Source: Ophiostoma sp. CBS 140.51 (lineage: Eukaryota; Ascomycota; Sordariomycetes; Ophiostomatales; Ophiostomataceae). Taken from it: a DNA stretch of 49,222 nucleotides. Shown here one piece after another: positions 1 through 9,664 of the stretch. A program made the position numbers and the translations under genes. The first letter of the stretch is position 1; each line of letters opens with the position of its first letter. The notes beneath the pieces are model-generated. The model searched no databases. It was given only the letters and a program-made list of their open reading frames with translations, and was not told the origin of the DNA. The stretch covers positions 1 to 49,222 of the forward strand of contig JANSLP010000251.1 of the NCBI GenBank assembly GCA_029298735.1, in the 5' to 3' direction.

Positions 1-448
1 GTGTAAGGAGGCTGCTTTCGGCCTTGGTGAGGTGGAGGTGGCGGCGCCGTACGGCCCGTGCTGTCCAGCTCGGTGTCCGTGCCGCGAGAGATCTCGCGGT
101 GTGACCTTTGCTTACGTCCTGTTGCCAAAGGGCCTTCCAACGGTCGGTGACAGCCGTCCAGTCCGTCTCTTTGGGGGTAGGTGGCGGCGGTGGAGCGGGG
201 ATAGGAGGGTAATAATTAGTAAACGGTCGAGGACGACGGACTACGCTCCGGATAACTCGGGCTTTCGCCTGGTAGTCTGGCCGTGATAGGAAGACGGCGC
301 GGCGGTAGGCTAAGTAGAGGCTTAACGGCGGTATACCTGCCTCGGAGTGGAGGAGATGAATAGGCGTAGACCGGTAGGCCCCGAGGACGGTACGGAGGTA
401 GCTGTGGAAGACCGTATCAAGGGAGGTCGTCGGCCGGCGGTTACTCTT
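1..448 (-). mobile_element. 3' part of a LINE-type (non-LTR) retrotransposon ORF, truncated
   Basis: Read on the minus strand, the frame is open from about 448 to the left edge and encodes a continuous protein with the signature of the C-terminal part of fungal non-LTR retrotransposon polyproteins: VLGAYRSTPIHLLHSEAGIPPL near the start (positions ~390-325) and HLTKAESSLLT at the window edge. Just upstream in the same frame lie stops at 449-451 and 464-466, and the DNA turns AT-rich, so the reverse-transcriptase part is missing. A copy that begins abruptly inside ORF2 is what 5' truncation during LINE insertion produces. The 3' end, tail and target-site duplication lie outside the window. The GC-rich frame without stops argues against heavy RIP mutation. 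The family assignment is by motif only. Confidence 0.65.
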
Positions 449-1143
449 CTAATACAAAGCATATTATTTTATGAGTTTGTTTTCTTCTCCTTAAATCTCA
501 CCATAAAAACCGACGCTTTTATCCAAGGTCTTTTTTAACAAAGCACTACTCGCCATCTGGAGTACGACGTGAGATAATGCACCTCGCCTACATCCGGACA
601 GAGGAAGAATAGCTTCGCTGCAGATGCGGATGCGCTGCACGTTCACATCTGCACGCACGCACTTACAACGGACATAGTAGCGGCAGCCACAGAAATGGCG
701 TGCGCAGCATTCAACCTTATCTCGGACGTTAACGGTTGAGCTCCCGTGGTAGCTGCTGGCTGGCTTTCTCACCATTGGCTGTGTTCCTTAGCCAGTGATA
801 AAGCTGCACAAGATAAGAGCTTTCAACTCGATGGCCATATCGTATGGCATACTTTGGATGAGCGGTGAAAGCATGTCCACGACTAGTTTTGACAGAACGA
901 CCACCACACAATACCTCGCTCACGAGCATCATCCGCTGTTACCCTGCCCCCATCCCCTTCCCTCCCTCCCTTCCTCTTTTTACCCGAAAGTTTCCCTAAG
1001 AGAAGAAAAATTCGGCCTACGAAAGTGATTCTAACGACTGAACAAAAAAAAAAAAAAGACAGTAAACAGGAAACAAAGAAAACAACAATAACAACAGGTA
1101 ATCAAAATACCAGCCGTATACCCATACCCACTTGACATACAAC
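449..1143. other. intergenic, no gene seen
   Basis: AT-rich at first, then a pyrimidine-rich stretch near 940-1000 and an A-run near 1044. No open frame here has protein-like composition or a recognisable motif. It separates the LINE fragment from the 3' end of the small H/NC-motif gene. Confidence 0.5.
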
Positions 1144-1625
1144 TCAACTATACCCGTCCATCCGCGCCCGGATCTTATCGCCATCGACACCGTTAACAGG
1201 AATAATAATGTTATCATCCACCAGCACCACAAACGCGTCGTGCACCCAGTCCTGGCAGTTCCAGCCATGCGTCTCGTTTTGGATGGGCGCCGCGGCACAG
1301 ACGTCCTTGAGGCGGCCGGCGTCGGCTGCACGGATCTTCCCCAGAGACTCCAAGCCACAAATTGTCTCGTAGGTGCGGGCGTAACGAAGCGTTTCTTCGA
1401 AGCGAAAGCGGCACGCACTGCCCTGCGCGTAGCAGATGAAGCTCTTTCCGCGGTCCGGCCCGTCGTATTCGATATGGAGGGCCCAGTGCTTGTAGAATTC
1501 TTGCTCGCCGGGAATAGCAATAAACACGTCGAGCAGAATGTCTTTTGTTTTTGGGCCCGGCTTTCCTTTGCCTTTGGGCACGCCCTCTTCTTGGCGAAGT
1601 ATGCGGCCCGACCGAAGACGCCCAT
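1144..1625 (-). pseudogene. small fungal H...NC-motif protein (DUF6914-like), N-terminal frameshift
   Basis: About 160 codons. From near 1548 down to the stop at 1144 the frame encodes a well-formed domain: DVFIAI, then FYKHWALHIEY, then GWNCQDWVHDAF near the C-terminus. It resembles a lineage-expanded fungal family of unknown function; I believe this is DUF6914, but the name is from memory. This frame has no ATG; its first start-like codon is GTG at 1579-1581. An ATG at 1623-1625 opens another frame beginning MGVFGRAAYF, matching the MGILRSGRKR start of the paralogue at 3290-4043. The two frames join if one base was lost from the five-base A run (T run on plus, 1548-1552). So this is a recent frameshift, a sequencing error, or a gene with an unseen first exon. 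The spacing of His (HWAL) and Cys (NCQDW) recalls permuted NlpC/P60-type folds; that is inference. Confidence 0.6.
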
Positions 1626-1950
1626 CTTATTGTCTGCGTGTGGGTAGCAGAGAATAATATCCAGAGGCGGAAAGAAAACTGCAAATATGGAGTATCGGTC
1701 ACTGGCTGCTTCGACGAGGGCCAAGTAAAGTTTTAAACATCATGTGTTATTGCGCGAGGGGAAGTGATGCCTGCTTTTATGCACTGTTGTCTTTTGTGGC
1801 GTACGCAGGGGGAATTCTCCGTACCTGACCGCTTTACACCCTAGGGGCAATAGATGTTTCGTCATAACACAGTGACTCCTCCATATCCCACCACTCTTAC
1901 GCTAAACGTGAACACAACACCCGTCCCAATCCACAATCCGTCTTGCCATC
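1626..1950. other. short divergent intergenic region
   Basis: Lies between the start of the minus-strand small H/NC gene and the plus-strand kinase-like pseudogene. No ORF or clear promoter box was recognised. Confidence 0.4.
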
Positions 1951-3130
1951 ATGCCGCAGTTAGATCAGTAGGTAGCCTTTTATAAAGTTTTCTCCTTTAA
2001 ACTTTCTGACATACGCCCTGCCAGGGTCGAAGAGGAGTCCGCAGCGCGCGAAGCGAAGCGCGCCATAATCAATCGAGAGATCGTGGAGGAGCTGCAAAAG
2101 ATCATCACAGAAAACCCCAGCGCCAACCTCGATGATGCGTATTCGGCAGTCAGTCTGGCAGCAAATACGGTGTCGCAGCAGCGATGGACGTCTACTTGAC
2201 ATTGTCATTAAGGTCGTACCAGAGTCCCACTACGCCGACACTGAGAACTCCGCCCTGCAGTACCTGGCCGAGCATTCTCCCGGCTTTTCCGGACCAAAGC
2301 CGCATGGCCTTATTCGGCTTCGAGGCTTCGTTTTGATGTTCATGTCGTACATGCCGTCAACCACCTTGAAGGATGTTTGTCCTAAGCTGACTGTTCACCA
2401 TAAAGTCTCTATCCAGGGCCAGCTTGACTGTCTTTTTACACAGCTACGCAGTATCAAGCTACCACTGGGTGGCCGGCTGGGAGGCACCGCAGGTGAAGGC
2501 GTCAGCGACAGCCACGCCTGGGTCGAGCACGCTGACAACGAGACCGTGATTCAAACGGCTTTGGGGTTCCGCGACTTTCAATTCGCAATAGAATCGCCGA
2601 CTGGACCCGAGTACTGCAACTCCTTGAAGAACCTCCTGCCACTGCCCGATCCCAACGAGCCTGCCGTGTTCACACATGGCGACGTGTATCCTGGGAATAT
2701 CACGGTCGACATTGACTCGGCTAATCTGACAGAGTATGTAGTGACGGGCATCATTGACTGGGATGAGAGTGGCTTCTATCCGGCGTGGTTCGAGGTGACC
2801 AAGGTGCTATACAACTTCAAAGAATACTATGATTAACCCAAGGGCCGGAACGGCCTTGAAGACTGGTGGCGGTACGTTCCACGTTGCATCGCCCCCGCCA
2901 GATACCCGACCGAGTGGGCGATAGGCTGGTTGTTGGACAAAGGCGAACGGTATTCAAGCCTAATGCTTAATCTGCATCGCCTTTTCACGATGTTACTAGG
3001 GGCCAATCCGAAGCCAGCGGCCTTGATGTCATTGCATCGTCAGGCAACATACGAAAAGAGCGAGAGAAAGAAAGGAAAAGAAACAAGAGTCAGGCTTAAA
3101 AGCAACACACTACAGCAGTGTCGTCTATAG
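1951..3130 (+). pseudogene. APH-type phosphotransferase (aminoglycoside/choline-kinase-like) pseudogene
   Basis: Exon 1 is 1951-1967 (ATG CCG CAG TTA GAT CA). An intron at 1968-2024 has donor GTAGGT, branch CTGAC and acceptor CCAG, and leads into a frame reading VEEESAAREAKRAIINREIV. That frame must shift near 2147-2157 into the frame starting at 2132, which carries SVWQQIRCRSSDGRLLD, then ADTENSALQYLAEHSPG, the catalytic-loop motif FTHGDVYPGNITVD (His, Asp, Asn of the APH Brenner motif) and GIIDWDESGFYPAW (metal-binding Asp). The frame meets TAA at 2834-2836, then continues without a break as PKGRNGLEDWWRYVPRC and IAPARYPTEWAIGW, which is normal family sequence, to a stop at 3128-3130. One frameshift plus one internal stop in otherwise conserved sequence indicates a decayed gene. 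Members of this family are common in fungal genomes and most have no known substrate. Confidence 0.75.
1968..2024 (+). other. spliceosomal intron still recognisable in the kinase pseudogene
   Basis: Donor GTAGGT, branch point CTGAC at 2006-2010 and acceptor CCAG. Removal joins MPQLDQ to VEEESAAREA. Length 57 nt, the same as introns in the IMPase and DUF5321-like genes. Confidence 0.6.
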
Positions 3131-3289
3131 AAAAATTTATGTCATGGTTATGATATTTACTGCGTAGCAGTAAACAAGTAACTAATTCGAATAGTGCTAG
3201 AACATATAGATACAGTAATTCCGCCACACCCACATATACCTAATGAAACTCATATGCTCCTCACTAAGAAGCATAACTATTTACGCTTC

Positions 3290-4043
3290 TCAATACTCGT
3301 TCATTTGGCTGCGAATTTGGTATTCGTCAATACCGTCGGCAGGAGTCAGAATGCCTTCGGAAACAAGCGCCTTAAACGCATCGCTGACCCAGTCGTGACA
3401 GTTCCAGCTGTGGATATTGTTCTGAACGGGAACAGTGCCACAAACACCCATTCCGTGTCAGCGCTAATTTGTCTGCTCTTATTTGTCCCGTGTGCAAGCT
3501 TGCACTGTACATGGTACTTCAATGTGACATTGTTCCCGCTGTTGAAGCCGCAAAAAGCGGCGGCCAAGTCGACCATATTTTGCGGTCACAACAGCACATT
3601 CTCGCATTATTCTGTATTCGCGAATGTGCTGTTTCCCCTTTTGGGTTTAGCTCATACAAGAATTAGGTATAGCGTCTTTTTCATTCACTAACCAGCGTCG
3701 TCCTCCGCCGTCCCTCTTTTGTACTCTGAACTTTCTTTCTTTCTTTCCTTCCTAGCCCCGCCTTTCTCCTTGGCCGCCCCACCCCTTCTCTGGCGTATTT
3801 GACAGTCGTTTCGTAACGGAAGCGGCCATCGCTGCCCTGCACGTGGCAGATGAAACTTTGTCTGTGCCTTGGCTTTTTGTATTCTACATACAAAGCCCAG
3901 TGGTTGTAGAAGTTCCCATCCGAGAACATCGCAATGAACACATAGAAGATTCTCTGACTTGTTGTCGTCGGATGATGTTTTGTCTTTGTTTTAGAAGAAT
4001 CGTCTTCTTGGTATCGTTTCCGGCCTGAACGAAGGATACCCAT
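3290..4043 (-). pseudogene. decayed paralogue of the H...NC-motif gene at 1144-1625
   Basis: An ATG at 4041-4043 starts MGILRSGRKRYQ, continuing through YVFIAMFSDGNFYNHWALY and RFRYETTVKYARE, which align with the other copy. After KYARE (about 3790) homology stops for about 320 nt. It resumes at about 3463 as ISADTE, then one base of frame slip leads to GVCGTVPVQNNIHSWNCHDW and SDAFKALVSEGILTPADGID, ending at TGA 3290-3292. About 16 family residues between KYARE and ISAD are missing. The extra DNA could be an insertion or a degenerate intron, but the downstream frame slip breaks the gene either way. It lies on the same strand as its paralogue, with the kinase pseudogene between them. Confidence 0.65.
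3591..3632. repeat. inverted repeat inside the insertion in the decayed paralogue
   Basis: The left arm ACAGCACATTCTCG (3591-3604) and right arm CGCGAATGTGCTGT (3619-3632) are complementary over 14 bases with one mismatch and a 14-nt loop. A second small perfect hairpin, GCCGC-aaaaa-GCGGC, sits at 3547-3561. Confidence 0.7.
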
Positions 4044-4624
4044 TGTTTTTCGATCTTGTGGGCAACCGAAAGATAAAAAGTGATCAAAGAGGTTTTCGGG
4101 GAAACAATATAGTATAGTGCTAGAGATAAGGTAGAAAATAGATGGGTGCTTTGATGGGGGCCAAAGTTGAGTCTTTGAGAATCTTTGACAGCTGTTGATC
4201 CAAGACAAAAAATCGAGTTTGCGGACTGGTCATCTTTATAGACATGCCAGTCTCATCAAATCCATTTCGTTTTCGCCATCATTTTTTTTTTTTGCTTGAC
4301 TTGTTTATTCTCCTTTTTGGAGCCGCCCTTCCAACCGCCCCTCCCGCTTTGGGACGCGCCTCCAATGACAAATTACGTATAAGCACCCAAGGGTCTCGAA
4401 ATTGCATCGGGCGGACCGTATTATCGCGAATCGCTTCCCAAAATATACCTTATACCTGATGGTCGACACATTGTAAATTAAAAGGACCGGGCGTAGGCCA
4501 GAGTATGTACCCAGGCCATTACCAGGCCTAGTGGGCGAGGCCGCGTTGTGGCAGCATGTAACCTATTAGTACAACCAAAACAATCCGCAGGCCTGCTCAA
4601 GAAGTAGAAGCCCCTTGACCTACC
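4044..4624. other. intergenic, no gene seen
   Basis: Upstream of the decayed paralogue and downstream of the IMPase stop. It contains a T run near 4267 and no convincing coding frame. Confidence 0.4.
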
Positions 4625-5647
4625 CTAGTGGACGTACTTCATCGTACCAGCATCACCAATGACCGACCAAAACTCCTCCACAAGCTCTTTGCCGCCCTCA
4701 GGCGCACCACGAACAGCTAGGTACAACCGGCTGTCTAGCGCCGGCTCCCAGTCGCCCGGGTTGCCGCCGGCCACAAAACCACCCGCCTCGGACAGAATAC
4801 ACCAGCCGGCGCAGACGTCCCACGCGTAGCAGCCACCCTCCCAGTAGCAGTCGAGCTGGCCGGCCGCGACGGCGCAAAAGTTGAGCGCCGCTGAGCCGAG
4901 TGACCGCAAGCTGTGCACCATGGCGTTCTTGCCGATGGCCGGGGCAGCAGCGCCCTCCTTGGCCGCCGCCAGGCGCTGGAACACACCGACCTTGAGGTCA
5001 AAGTTGGCGCCCTGCCGGTCTGAGCCCCACTCGATGCCCACGAGCGCCGTGCCCAGACCGCGCAGTGCGGGAGCTTCTTGGACGTCGCCACAGCCCGCCA
5101 GCGGCAGGCGCAGCTTTTGGCTGGTGACTCCACTGCCCTCCACCCGGCTCAGTGACGCATTGCGCTCCATGTACGAGCCCTGGCCCTTGATGCCCGTGTA
5201 CAGAATGTCGAGGAACGGGTTGTAGACGATGCCGACGGCCGGGCAGCGACCGACAGAAAAGCCGAGACTAATGCAGGCATGTGGGAAGCCGTGGACAAAG
5301 TTGGTGGTGCCATCGATGGGGTCGACAATGAATGTGGGCGCATCGGTGACGCGGGTCTCGCCGGCAACGTAAGTCTCTTCGCCGACGAACTCGCAGGCCG
5401 GGTAGTCGGCCCGGAGGCGGGCATAGACCATGCGCTCAACGGCCTGGTCGGCTTCTGTGACGAGATCGACGGCTAATACATATTAGCATGGCGTATCAGG
5501 CGAAACTGCACCCCGAAATCTGCACTCACAGTTCTTCTTGGTTCCCTTGGGGATGTTGTTGGGATCCGCCGCCAGGATCATGCGGCCCGCCTCAAAGGCA
5601 ATCGACACGAGCGTGTCGTGCACTTTTTGCAAGTCTATGTCGGTCAT
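4625..5647 (-). CDS. inositol monophosphatase family protein (IMPase / QutG-like)
   Basis: Two exons on the minus strand: 5647-5530 and 5472-4625, giving 321 aa. The 57-nt intron (5529-5473) has donor GTGAGT and acceptor TTAG; joining gives NSVDLVTEADQAVE, a conserved family segment. Metal-binding residues are visible: GEET at ~70-73, DPIDGTTNF at ~90-98 (motif A) and AWDVCAGWCILSEAGG at ~256-271 (motif B). The family hydrolyses myo-inositol monophosphates with Mg2+ in the cytosol. In filamentous fungi the QutG branch lies beside quinate genes, but no quinate genes are seen here, so a plain IMPase role is more likely. Length is normal to slightly long. An alanine-rich stretch precedes GKNAMVHSLRSLGSAA. 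Confidence 0.9.
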
Positions 5648-6444
5648 TGTCGTGTGCGGTATTTTGAGGGAGTTGAGATGTTTTTAAAGGAGGTAGGGAA
5701 GACGTAGACAAGTCGAATTGGCGATGTGAGGACAAGTGAAGAAGAAAAGGAAAGAACAACGATCAACATGCGAAGTCGGCAGCCGCGAAGAGTGCCTGGC
5801 GGCCATCATTTTAGCCTTGTTCGCGAAAATTATAGTGGGGTCGTGGGGTAGGGATCACTAAAAAGCTAAAGGCTCTCGATTCGCCAAGTCCCAATGCTTC
5901 GAGGTGATGTCACAAGCACGACACCTCATTCGACCGTTTTGGGGTGCTCTGATTCCAGATAATTGTACCCGGGCGCTGAGAGAGATATGGGATGACATTT
6001 GTCGTGTATAACAGTTTTTTCGGATGATCCTGAAGAAGAATGGAACAGAACAAACACCCCCTAAAAATCCAGTCCCAAGAAACAAACAAAAGAAGAAGAA
6101 ACAGCACATACTGAAGACCAGAAATAATGATACAACCCTGGTTTTAAACGCCTAAAACGCCATTCCGCCTCTGCAGGACCCTGGACCTCTTCACGCCTTT
6201 GCACCAGACCGTAGAAAACCCGAAAGATTCATCGTCAGAAAGAAAGCAAGAAAGAAAGGGAAAAAAATCAGAAAGCCAGAATGGACCCAAAAAGCATATT
6301 CAAAAATGTTCAAAATCCAGCCTTTCCAACGAGAACAAGACATCATCCTAACTTCAAGCCGGGTCAAAAATTCGACCAGCCACGAACTCCGTTCGTCCAC
6401 AGCCCCTGCGTCCACCAGATCCCATCGTTCCACCAGAATTTCCC
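5648..6444. other. IMPase promoter and 3' flank of the membrane-protein gene
   Basis: Holds the upstream region of the IMPase gene (minus) and the 3' end of the next minus-strand gene. No open frame resembles a protein. A-rich purine tracts occur near 5730-5760 and 6230-6265. Confidence 0.4.
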
Positions 6445-7274
6445 CTATACGTTCTCGCGGAACATGGACCGGCGCTCTGTCGGGCTCTCGGGGTTGTGGC
6501 TGTCGTGGTTGCCACCACCGGATACACTGGTATCGACAATGGGCCGCGGGCTAACACCACGCAGACTAATATTGCTCGGGTCGGCTGCGTCATCGTCAAA
6601 GGGGTTGGGGCCGCCGGCGCCGGTGGCTGGGTGCGGGCTGCGTCCACGCGTACGACCGCGCTCTTCAAACTCGTCGTCGCCAGCCGCAGCAGGCACGTTC
6701 ATGTCGTAGGATGAGCCGCCGATACCACCGCTGCCGAGGTATGCCGTGTTGCCTGGAGTCGCACCGACATTGAGGCGGCTGCTGTTGGCGTGCTGGTTGG
6801 TGTGCAGGCCCAGCTCCTGCTCTTCGTTGTAGTAGTAGGCATCGGCCTCGGCACCAACACGCGAGTCCCAAGCATCATCCGGGTCCAAGGGACCGAAACC
6901 GTGGCGCGCGGCACCGCGGCCCGACGTGCCGGCACCTTCGTATGCGCCGGCGGCCGTGCGGTTGTTGCGGCCGCCCTTGAGGCTACGGAAGCGATCCTGG
7001 AACCAGCCGCCGATGCCGCTGGGGGCAGGCTGGACGCCGTAGCTGGAGCGGGAGGGGTCGCGGAAAGGAATGAACGATGTCCAAGACGGGGGAGGGAGCT
7101 GCAAATTGAGAGGTTAGAGAACACGTGAGATATACGAGGGCAGTTGTCAACAGCACATATTGGGTAACAAACCCCTAATCTCTGCGCGCGGAAGCGAGCA
7201 AAGAGAACCCAACCGACTGCGGCTGCTAGCAGCAGCAGGATAATCACCAGAGCAATGACGCCGCCGGTCTGCAT
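6445..7274 (-). CDS. single-pass membrane protein, uncharacterised fungal family
   Basis: Two exons: 7274-7173 and 7098-6445, 251 aa. The intron (7172-7099) has donor GTTTGT, branch CTAAC and acceptor GCAG, and joins RLG to LPPPSWTSFIPF. The N-terminus MQTGGVIALVIILLLLAAAV forms one transmembrane helix (about residues 6-27), then FARFRAQRLG gives a basic stop-transfer flank. The rest is a disordered Gly/Asn/Pro/Arg-rich tail containing NPFDDDAADPS. A short N-terminus, one helix and a long basic-flanked tail suggest a cytosolic tail. Similar proteins in fungal genomes are often labelled acid phosphatase-like, but no catalytic motif is visible, so I do not assign an enzyme role. An upstream ATG at 7283 would add three residues; I prefer 7274. 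Confidence 0.8.
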
Positions 7275-8778
7275 GATTGGCAATCTCGACCGCGGTCGAT
7301 TTGCGTGTCGAGGTGATTGGTGAGGCTAATGAGTCGGTTTGAAAAGCTGTAGAAAGGCTACAGGTGCGTATTGGAATATCGCAATCGACAATGCGAAGAT
7401 ATCGTTATGAATACGTATCAAGTACTCGATGGTTGTGTGCACTTGGCTTTGGTGTAGGCGACTGATGGTTCGTCGCACAAACAAAAGTGTGGGCCAGAGC
7501 CAAGAAAAGCAATCGCCAGATGCGAGATGCGCGGCCGTGGGATTTCGTTGCCGCGTCGGGAAGCGTGCGAAGCGAGAACGGGACGTAAGAGCCTTGTGCT
7601 CGAATGGATGGTGTGGGAGACAAAGGTCATAAAAAGAGTGTGAAAGGTTCAAAAGGCGAAAAGTGAGGTGAGGGAGAAAAAAGGGAACTGTCCGTTTTCG
7701 TAAGAAGGGAAGAAGGAGCGCGCGACGGCGGAGACGGGAAAGGACGACACCAGAAAGCGGAGGTCGCAGCTGCTCCCACTACTTCCTGCTTCTTTGGGTT
7801 CCAGTTTTGCTGATGCCTTGATAAGCCAAATGCGTCATCTGTAGGAGTACATAATACACACGCTATTATAAGCCTATATTCATGTACCCCTACATGCCTA
7901 TTCTCACGTAGATTCTTCAACCACAAGCTCCATCCCTGCAAAGCTAGTGAACAGCGCCTTCCCAATCCATCCATACAACGTTGTTTCAGTGTATTTTTGG
8001 CGCAGGCTGGCCTAGAGATCCTCCTTCTCTTCACTAATTTTACCCATCACGGAGCCTGAGGTGTTGCGGAGCGCTACACTCCAGGGCGCACTGCAGTCAC
8101 TGCGCCTTCCGCTGCAGGCTCCCTCGGCTGTTGCCCGATTTGCACGAATGAATTCTCAGTTAAATCATTCTCGTCATTAGATGAAAAAAAGGAAAGAATA
8201 AAAGCTTATCGTGAGGCAAAAAAACCGAGATTTATTCTTGTCATCACGTGCATTTACCTTTGCCGAAACGAAAATGGGAGGCCATTACGTCAAAAAGAGG
8301 TTTTTAAAACACATGTTGCACATATATTGGCGAGTGAGGAGAGTAATGAGGCAGAGCCTCGGATTATTTATATGAGTATGTAAAAATGTATAAAATAAAT
8401 GATATGGAACGCAGTTAAACTGAAAGCAAAAACTAGAGGAGTGCAATAAAAGACGAGGGGTGTCGAGTGTCGAGAAGCAAGACAATGTAAAAGAATAAGA
8501 AAATGCAAAAAAAGACAATGAAGACAAAAACATGGGTAAAAAAGGAAAACTCATAACACAGCCTTCCCCATTTGACAACTGAGCCTAAACTTGTATCCCC
8601 CGGCAGTGAAACCCTTGTCTCTCATTCACATCATCGCAGCGGCCGGCCACAGCCGGTCATCGCTTCCCCGCGTAATAATATGCACAGTTTCGTCGTCGTG
8701 ACCTATCGCCGTTGTCTTCCGTCTCGATCCTTCCGGCGCACCGCTCACACCGCCATGTCCGGTTCGCCTCGCAGTCGC
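7275..8778. other. 1.5 kb intergenic region: membrane-protein promoter and Rab 3' flank
   Basis: No protein-like frame. It contains a fold-back structure at 8051-8122 (separate entry), a GATA-type motif TTGATAAG near 7820, and AT-rich sequence at 8160-8560 that probably includes the 3' UTR of the Rab gene. Confidence 0.4.
8051..8122. repeat. nested fold-back element (candidate structured RNA or palindrome)
   Basis: The outer arms GGAGCCTG (8051-8058) and CAGGCTCC (8115-8122) are perfectly complementary. Inside, GCGGA pairs with TCCGC, and GGCGCA pairs with TGCGCC around a 10-nt loop. The whole 72-nt stretch can fold as an interrupted stem with an inner hairpin. It lies outside all coding regions. 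Confidence 0.5.
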
Positions 8779-9664
8779 TTAGCACGCACAGCCGTCCTTT
8801 GCGCCCTGGTCGCGCGCGCCCTGCAAGTTCACCCGGTTGCCGTCGCCGCCGGCGCCCGCACGGCCGCCTGCACCTGCCGCACCACCGGCCGCGCCGCCCC
8901 GTGTCGTCTTGAGCGACGTCTCTGGAATGGCGTTGGCAATGGCGTTGAAGACCTCGCTGACGTTGGTGCCCGTCTTGGCACTCGTCTCGAAAAACAGCAG
9001 GCTCTCCTCGTCGGCGTAAGACTTAGCCTCTTCGGTAGAGACCTTGCGGGCATCCGAAGAGCCGTCGGCATCGTCGGCATCGTTGCTGTCACCGCCCGAG
9101 GCAGCGGCGCTGGCGTCGTTTGTCAAATCGAGCTTGTTGCCGACAAGTGCAATGACAATACCCGGTGAGGCTTGGCGCTGCAGCTCGGCGACCCAGTGCT
9201 TGGCCTTGATAAGGGACGTCGGCTTGGTGAGGTCGTAGACGACGAGGGCGGCTTGGGCGTTGCGGTAGTACATGGGGGCGAGCGAGGCGAAGCGTTCTTG
9301 GCCGGCGGTATCCCAGATCTCAAACTTGATCGTCCGTGTAGGCAGGTTGCACTTTTGTGTCAGGAAGGCGGCTATCAGGCGAGAGGTTAGCATATGGATA
9401 GTTCGCGACGGGACGTCGTATTTACCGAAGAAAAAAGAGGTGCTACATACCACCAATAGTCGGCTCCTTGTTCTCCTGGAAGTCGTTGTTGACGAACCGC
9501 AAGACAAGCGAGGACTAGAAGTAAATAACGTTAGTTGACAGCCTCTTTCTGGTCACACACCACCTCTCTGCGCATCTAGCACCATGACGAACCTTGCCGA
9601 CTGCGGCCTCGCCGAGCAGAACCAGCTTCACGCTGCTGCTGGGCTTCGGTGCTGCGTCCACCAT
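8779..9664 (-). CDS. ypt5: Rab5-family small GTPase (Ypt5/Vps21-like)
   Basis: Three exons: 9664-9593, 9514-9451 and 9371-8779, 242 aa. Splicing gives MVDAAPKPSSSVKLVLLGEA, then AVGKSSLVLRF, then NKEPTIGAAFLTQKC. All G motifs are present: G1 GEAAVGKSS (~18-26), switch I EPTIGAAF, G3 WDTAGQE (65-71), G4 NKLD (124-127) and G5 ETSAK. TIGAAF and the YYRNAQAALVVYD stretch are typical of Rab5/Vps21 GTPases, which control early-endosome fusion and vacuolar sorting. The C-terminus CAC is a double-geranylgeranylation site. The protein is about 30 aa longer than yeast Vps21 because of an Asp/Ser/Ala-rich insert after NKLD (~128-158) and an Ala/Gly-rich tail before the prenylation site. Introns 1 and 2 use donors GTTCGT and GTATGT. 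Confidence 0.92.
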
